A stretch of DNA of 17,264 nt. Source: Prevotella sp. UBA4268 (lineage in GTDB: Bacteria; Bacteroidota; Bacteroidia; Bacteroidales; Bacteroidaceae). Shown one piece after another: positions 12,584 through 17,264 of this stretch. Position numbers and translations under genes: made by a program. The notes under the pieces are model-generated. The model ran no database searches, was not told where the DNA came from, and worked only from the letters and a program-made list of their open reading frames with translations. Position 1 is the stretch's first letter, and each line of letters begins with the position of its first letter. Where the stretch lies: assembly GCA_002395135.1 (NCBI GenBank), contig DGWC01000038.1, positions 1-17,264 on the forward strand, written 5' to 3'.

Positions 12584-13810
12584 TTATTGGTCAACAGATG
12601 TCGGTGTCACTCCCGGTGTCAACGGCTGGTTGTTCAGGAAATCGTTGGCAGAGTTGTTAGTGTCTTGATAGTAGACACGGCCGTTTTCAATCTTTGAAAC
12701 CTTGCGACGGATGCACTTTCCGGAATTCGACGGACTGGAAAGAATGCCGCTGGCATCGTCCTTGGGCAAGAAATTCCCATAGAAAGAGGTCTTTCTGCAA
12801 TCCCACATCATCACAGCATCAATGATATACTTGCTCGGCATGAGCAGAATTAGATTAGTGGATGTGGTTCCCGGTGTGGTGGAGAAGTTATTGGTGTCTT
12901 CCACAAACTGCTGCGGAGTCATGCCTTCCGGACACTTGGCGATGACATAACCGCCATTGAACAAGCCCTGTGCAAAGGAGGCTATGGTGAAACTGCTGTA
13001 GTAAACATCCACCATGTCCTTCGTTTGATAGTCAACCTCGTTGCGGGTTGCCTTTGAGAGATAGATTTCCCAGTCGGCATTGCTCAGGTCGGGGCAGGCA
13101 TCACTGCCTGACAGTTCCTTGTGGTTGGCGGCATCGTTGGCAATGAGCACGCTCTCGCCGGGCTGCAGCGGATAGTCTGTTCCGTTTCCAGGGAAGCATA
13201 CCAAGGAACCCTGTGCCATGGGATAGCGGTCAAGGAAGCCTGCTGCCTGCCAAGAACTCTCGGCGGTCTGTCCGGAAGTAGCATAGAACATCATCACCTG
13301 GTCAAGATACTGCACTTCATCGCTGTTGTTGGCGATTTCGAAATAACTGTCTTTCAGGTATCCGGCCTTGGCTCCAGTGGTATAGATGGTTTTCCATACG
13401 AGCGTTCCCTGAAGGGACTTGCTCACCTGGATGGTGACGTTGCTGTCGGCATAGACAGAAGCGCTGCCAGTGCCTGTGGCATAGGCTGCTGCCTCGTCTT
13501 TCACTTTACCGGAAACAACGAAATTATACTGTCCGCCCACCACGGTCATGGTTGTGGCTATATCGGCAAGTTCGATGGTCTGTTCCTGCTCCAGCGAATT
13601 GGTGACCACCATCTTCAGATTGGAGATGTTGTCTAAAGTGAGGCCGTCATTCAATGACAGATTCACATTCAACTGATATGTCTTTACTTTGTCATCGTCG
13701 TCACCGCATGAGATGAACATCACCGCACTGCCCAGCATCATCAATGCCATCAGCGCAAAACTAAAATACTTTTTCATTTTCTTGGTTTTATTAATCATTG
13801 TTCTATTCAT
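12584..13810 (-). CDS. DUF4876 domain lipoprotein
   Basis: A lipoprotein of about 408 residues, probably on the outer membrane surface. The lipobox is MFISCGDDDD, and acidic residues right after the Cys are the Bacteroidota surface-export signal (LES-like). An N-terminal beta domain (about 45-130) is followed by a larger domain with a lamin-tail-like start (YFEIANNSDEVQYLDQVMMFY) and the DUF4876 core to about 390; the C-terminus is NDFLNNQPLTPG. The start is uncertain: ATG 13810 is 9 bp after the receptor stop, but ATG 13777 gives the more usual signal MKKYFSFALMALMMLG and also has an A-rich site ahead. Paired with a TonB receptor in place of SusD, it may bind the substrate; the substrate is unknown. 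Confidence 0.82.
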   Translation of the reverse strand: MNRTMINKTKKMKKYFSFALMALMMLGSAVMFISCGDDDDKVKTYQLNVNLSLNDGLTLDNISNLKMVVTNSLEQEQTIELADIATTMTVVGGQYNFVVSGKVKDEAAAYATGTGSASVYADSNVTIQVSKSLQGTLVWKTIYTTGAKAGYLKDSYFEIANNSDEVQYLDQVMMFYATSGQTAESSWQAAGFLDRYPMAQGSLVCFPGNGTDYPLQPGESVLIANDAANHKELSGSDACPDLSNADWEIYLSKATRNEVDYQTKDMVDVYYSSFTIASFAQGLFNGGYVIAKCPEGMTPQQFVEDTNNFSTTPGTTSTNLILLMPSKYIIDAVMMWDCRKTSFYGNFLPKDDASGILSSPSNSGKCIRRKVSKIENGRVYYQDTNNSANDFLNNQPLTPGVTPTSVDQ

Positions 13811-13819
13811 AACTACCTG

Positions 13820-16669
13820 TCAGAATTTCATCTTCAACTCTGCGCCAAAATACATGTCGGGATATAATTGGCGCAAACTGTTGGAATACTTGTGAGTGTG
13901 ATATTTGCTGATATTCAAGAAATTATTTGCCATGAACGACAACTCTGCCACACGTCCCAGTTCCTTGGTAAGACGGAAGTTGATCAGTGTCCACGGCTTC
14001 ACCGTATCGCTTTTGAACGAATAAGTGTAATACAGATCGTTCATCCGCTCATAGCGGCTGTCGTTTTCATACGACGGCTGCCAGTCGGTCCAGTTTCCCT
14101 CGCGGTCATAGAATCCCAAGGGAGATACCACGTAGCGTGTTCCATCCATCGACAGATGATATAAATCGGTGCCCCTGCTGTCTTGATAAATGCTGCGCGT
14201 GCTTTCCATCCACACCACCTGTACGGTGGTGGTGAACACCATATTGATGACTGGCAGGTGAGTGATAAAGCGGAAATTGGTGTTCAGACGGTCGCTCACC
14301 GTTCCTCCACCAGCAGGGCGCAGGGGCATGAAGTCGTAGTTCAGATTGATGAAGTTCAGGGCTGCCGCGTTGGTTTTGCGCTTGATATGCAGCCATGCGC
14401 CATCGATGTTCAACTGGGTGCTCAGCGGTTTGAAGGTGCCGAAATCCCACGAATATTCGATGCCGTACTTGTCAGAACTGCTCGTATTGGAAGGTTTCCC
14501 CCATGTGGCCATCTCATTGCCCGGAGTGATTGTGGCAGTAGACTGCTGTCCCTGATAGGTATAGTCTACCCTTCCAGGCGTATAGTTGAGGTCGGTTGCT
14601 CCCGCGGGTACATTATATATATTATAGTTCAGCAAGACAAGTTGCGGTGCAAATCCGAATTCATGGCGATGGCGCTCGCTGAAGAAAGTAAGATAGCCGC
14701 GCATCTGCCCTATTCTGGCATTGATTCCCACCTCCCACTTGTTGCTGCGTGCGGGTCTGATGTCTGGATTCTGCGTATTGTCCACCACGTAAGTAGTCAT
14801 GATACCCAAGGTGGAACGCTCGTCTTCGCCCATCAGTCCCATCGAGCGGTTATCATAATAGGCCTTGTCGGGATACAGATACAACAGGGTGGGCATCTTG
14901 TTGGATATGCCAAAACCGCCGCTGATGGAGAGTTTGTCGAACACAGCGTTGTTCTGTCGGTTCAACAGTACATATTCCATGTTTACACGAGGCTCCGCCA
15001 CCGAGATGTTACCACGGCCGGACTTATCCTTGTCGAGCAACAAAGTGCTGAAACGCACTCCTGCCATGAAATCCAAATAGGTTTTCCCAAGATAGAAACG
15101 AGACACATCTTCAAAGAACAGCGACACGTTATGAAGAGCAGGAATGTCGCGATAAGAGCGGGGACGCAGCGTGTGGCTGCCGCTCGCCTGCGGCGGATTG
15201 GCCATGTTGAATGTGAGACCATCGCCGTGATTGCTATCCAACCGATAGTCCATGCCAAGACGGATATTTGTATAGTCGTTGCTGTTCAATTGGATATACT
15301 TGTTCGTTTTCAGTTGGGCATATATGTTCAGGGGAATACCCTCCATGCGATAGTCGCTCCAATAGGCTTTGTTCAGGATCAGGGCTCTTGCCTCCCCGGT
15401 CGTCATACTGTTGGTAATCACTCCGTCGGGACTGGCCACCCAGTTGTGGTGAGTGTCCACTTGACGGGATAACTGCGCCGAGAGGTCATAGTCGAGGGCC
15501 GTAAGGAAACTGTTCAGTTTTACATTTCCGTGAACGGCCAGACGCCCGCCAATGTGCTCGTTCTTGTACGACAAACCCAATTCTTCCAATTGTTTGTCGC
15601 TCTTGTAATTGTTCACATTGCTATAGAACGAACCATTCAGATTGAACGTAACCGGATGCGCACCATCGCGACCAAAGACGTTGGAATAGCCAAACGATGC
15701 CGTGACGCGATCATAACCGCGATATTTGCGACGCACATCGGCATACGACTGCGACCAGTCGATGCCCAGATTTATGGTACCGCCGTTGTTTTTCAGGGCA
15801 AAACCCTTACCGGCATACGCCAGTTTGGAGAAAGGGTCGGCTTTGAACTTTACTTCCAACGGCGTGCGACCGGCCTTGGTCTTCACGACAACCACTCCTG
15901 ATGTCAGGTTGCCGTATTCAACACCGGGGATACCGCGGATTACTTCGATGCTCTCGATATTGTCGGCGGCCATCGTGCGGAGGTCAACTCCACGGCCCGC
16001 CGTGGTCTGATCGCTCATTCCATCCGAATTGGTACTACTGGCAGCACCCCATTTTGTGGGTGCTATCGATTGGAGGTTGGCCTCATTACTTAAAGGCGTT
16101 CCATCGATAATCACTGCCGTTCCCATGGCATTGTTGTCATTGCCGCCTATTTCACGGATATTGGCTTGCGCCAGACTGTTCAGTGTGGGATTGGTGGTCA
16201 GGGCTCCTGGCATCAATTGAAGCATGTCGGCAACACTCTTGGGCTGGATATGGCGTATGGCATCCTGACCTATCACTGATCTTGAGCCCATTGCCTGCTG
16301 GCGCGCAGTAACAACAACTTCCTTCAAATTGAGCGTTGCCTCTTTCAGTTTGATGTCTAAACGGTCTTTGTCATCGCCGTTCAGCGTGACCTGTCCACGC
16401 GCTTCTTCATAGCCCAGACATGAAACATAGTAGTCGTACTGGCCACTCTGGATGCCTGATACCACGAATTTTCCTTCTGAATCACTGAAAGCGGAAAGCG
16501 AATTATTAAGAACAATGTAGGCCGTTTCAACAGCACGGCCTCTTTCGTCTTTCACCGTACCATGCAACTTTCGACTGGAAGTATTTGTCTGCGCGGTTAC
16601 AGAAATGACTACTGCCGCCAACAACACACAAAAAACTGCTACTCTCTTGTTGATTATTGTTGAAACCAT
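13820..16669 (-). CDS. TonB-dependent outer membrane receptor
   Basis: A 949-residue receptor that would import a ligand across the outer membrane using TonB energy. A signal peptide (MVSTIINKRVAVFCVLLAAV, cleaved after VTAQ) is followed by a carboxypeptidase-regulatory-like domain (about 32-110: LHGTVKDERGRAVETAYIVL), the plug (about 120-270: SVADMLQLMPGAL, VIIDGTPLSNEA, NIESIEVIRGIPGVEYGNLT) and a 22-strand barrel ending in PDMYFGAELKMKF with a terminal Phe. The frame is open to ATG 16702, but that codon touches the -7 box (16703-16711), so the transcript begins downstream of it and ATG 16669 is the right start. It heads an operon with DUF4876, DUF6850 and the peptidase; no SusD homologue is present. 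Ligand unknown. Confidence 0.93.
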   Translation of the reverse strand: MVSTIINKRVAVFCVLLAAVVISVTAQTNTSSRKLHGTVKDERGRAVETAYIVLNNSLSAFSDSEGKFVVSGIQSGQYDYYVSCLGYEEARGQVTLNGDDKDRLDIKLKEATLNLKEVVVTARQQAMGSRSVIGQDAIRHIQPKSVADMLQLMPGALTTNPTLNSLAQANIREIGGNDNNAMGTAVIIDGTPLSNEANLQSIAPTKWGAASSTNSDGMSDQTTAGRGVDLRTMAADNIESIEVIRGIPGVEYGNLTSGVVVVKTKAGRTPLEVKFKADPFSKLAYAGKGFALKNNGGTINLGIDWSQSYADVRRKYRGYDRVTASFGYSNVFGRDGAHPVTFNLNGSFYSNVNNYKSDKQLEELGLSYKNEHIGGRLAVHGNVKLNSFLTALDYDLSAQLSRQVDTHHNWVASPDGVITNSMTTGEARALILNKAYWSDYRMEGIPLNIYAQLKTNKYIQLNSNDYTNIRLGMDYRLDSNHGDGLTFNMANPPQASGSHTLRPRSYRDIPALHNVSLFFEDVSRFYLGKTYLDFMAGVRFSTLLLDKDKSGRGNISVAEPRVNMEYVLLNRQNNAVFDKLSISGGFGISNKMPTLLYLYPDKAYYDNRSMGLMGEDERSTLGIMTTYVVDNTQNPDIRPARSNKWEVGINARIGQMRGYLTFFSERHRHEFGFAPQLVLLNYNIYNVPAGATDLNYTPGRVDYTYQGQQSTATITPGNEMATWGKPSNTSSSDKYGIEYSWDFGTFKPLSTQLNIDGAWLHIKRKTNAAALNFINLNYDFMPLRPAGGGTVSDRLNTNFRFITHLPVINMVFTTTVQVVWMESTRSIYQDSRGTDLYHLSMDGTRYVVSPLGFYDREGNWTDWQPSYENDSRYERMNDLYYTYSFKSDTVKPWTLINFRLTKELGRVAELSFMANNFLNISKYHTHKYSNSLRQLYPDMYFGAELKMKF

Positions 16670-16702
16670 ACTGTCTTGTCGTTTTATTATAATTATTTTC
16701 AT

Positions 16703-16734
16703 GCAAAGTTAGGAACTACCCCGCATATATACAA
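16703..16734 (-). promoter_or_regulatory. promoter of the TonB receptor operon
   Basis: Read leftward: ATTG (-33, 16735-16732), 20 bp, TAACTTTGC (16711-16703). Transcription would start near 16695. Confidence 0.65.
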
Positions 16735-16752
16735 TACCCAATAATAGGTATT
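16733..16752. promoter_or_regulatory. candidate operator at the TonB receptor promoter
   Basis: AATACC (16733-16738) and GGTATT (16747-16752) form a perfect inverted repeat with an 8-bp spacer, starting at the -33 box. A third AATACC is at 16801-16806. The arrangement suits a repressor or activator site; the protein is unknown. Confidence 0.4.
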
Positions 16753-16818
16753 TTCCCGACAAGACGGTCGATAACTATTAGAATCGTTTCATAAACAATC
16801 AATACCTGTTTCCTGCCA

Positions 16819-16860
16819 GCAATCCCTGAAAATGCACAGAAGTGCAGATTCAGGGGTTGC
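16819..16860 (-). terminator. long hairpin after asd, possible terminator
   Basis: A 12-bp outer stem (GCAATCCCTGAA with TTCAGGGGTTGC, one G-U) and a 5-bp inner stem (TGCAC-agaa-GTGCA), 20 bp after the asd stop. There is no T-run on the asd strand, so it is not a textbook intrinsic terminator; it may protect the mRNA end or separate the operons. Confidence 0.5.
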
Positions 16861-16880
16861 CAACTGAAAAAGTGGAAATA

Positions 16881-17264
16881 TTACTTGACGTTGCCCACCT
16901 TGATAAGGTATTCACCAATCTGAACGGCATTCAAGGCGGCTCCCTTGCGAATCTGGTCACCGCTGAGCCAGAAGGTGAGGCCGTTTTCGTCGCTCAAGTC
17001 CTTGCGCACACGTCCTACGAAGACATCATCCAGACCGGCAGTCTCCAGAGGCATGGGATAGATCAGGTTTGAAGGATCGTCTTTCAGCGTAACGCCTGGT
17101 GCCTCGGCCAAGGCTTTCTGAGCCTCTTCCACACTGATGGGGCGCTCGGTTTCAATCCAAACGCTCTCGCTGTGGCTGCGCAACGAACTGACACGCACAC
17201 ACATGGCCGAGCATTTGGCATCGGTGTGCATAATCTTCTGTGTCTCGTTGAACATCTTCATCTC
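16881..17264 (-). CDS. asd: aspartate-semialdehyde dehydrogenase, C-terminal part (5' end outside window)
   Basis: Makes aspartate-semialdehyde from aspartyl phosphate with NADPH, the branch point to lysine/diaminopimelate, threonine and methionine. About the last 128 residues are visible, beginning inside the frame ([12 protein letters not shown]) and continuing over the window edge. The catalytic-base histidine region ([16 protein letters not shown]) and the C-terminal [11 protein letters not shown] are diagnostic. It is transcribed leftward toward the TonB operon in the same direction but separated from it by about 200 bp with a long hairpin and the operon's own promoter. Confidence 0.93.
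   Translation of the reverse strand, partial: EMKMFNETQKIMHTDAKCSAMCVRVSSLRSHSESVWIETERPISVEEAQKALAEAPGVTLKDDPSNLIYPMPLETAGLDDVFVGRVRKDLSDENGLTFWLSGDQIRKGAALNAVQIGEYLIKVGNVK

Noticed and set aside
14183..15472. 429-codon plus-strand ORF inside the TonB receptor gene
   Set aside because: It is an antisense shadow of a clear TonB-dependent receptor; long antisense frames are common in such genes and no start signal is present.

Overview
The window looks like a Bacteroidales chromosome, most probably a Prevotella/Segatella-type organism. The evidence is a set of promoters matching the Bacteroidota consensus (TTTG, 19-20 bp, TAnnTTTG), lipoproteins with F/L-A-S-C lipoboxes, and a TonB-dependent receptor operon with DUF4876 and DUF6850 partners. 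The flanks are comparatively GC-rich. The stretch from about 2.37 to 8.6 kb is clearly AT-rich.

Left flank (1-2367): the 3' end of glyS (glycyl-tRNA synthetase), a lipoprotein FKBP-type peptidyl-prolyl isomerase with its own terminator, then about 800 bp without a large gene. That stretch is not empty. It holds a good promoter, a long leader with a thrice-repeated motif, a 27-residue membrane microprotein ORF with a strong ribosome binding site, and a strong terminator. tRNA-Leu(UAG) follows.

Integrated element (about 2368-8600): a large serine recombinase gene abuts tRNA-Leu, and its last codons and stop codon are read from the tRNA's complementary strand. Two small ORFs sit upstream of it in the same transcription unit. 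Next come a small serine recombinase and a divergent XRE-type regulator, with a palindrome over the regulator's promoter. A cargo pair follows: a Sel1-repeat lipoprotein and a zinc-ribbon membrane microprotein, preceded by about 310 nt that look like a structured RNA. The last gene resembles phage/plasmid gene II/X replication initiators, and the noncoding DNA around it carries hairpins and short repeats. A degenerate copy of the tRNA-Leu 3' end near 8585-8613 is a candidate for the far boundary. The gene content suggests an integrated plasmid- or phage-like element; no relaxase, capsid, or Zot-type gene was seen.

Right flank (8656-17264): tRNA-Val(GAC) shares a terminator with the convergent operon to its right. 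That operon runs leftward: TonB-dependent receptor, DUF4876 lipoprotein, DUF6850 outer membrane protein, and a gingipain-like (C25-type) cysteine peptidase with C-terminal helical repeats. The spacings (9, 3 and 26 nt) and single promoter suggest one unit acting at the cell envelope, perhaps in capture and processing of a substrate that the sequence does not reveal. The window closes with the 3' part of asd (aspartate-semialdehyde dehydrogenase).
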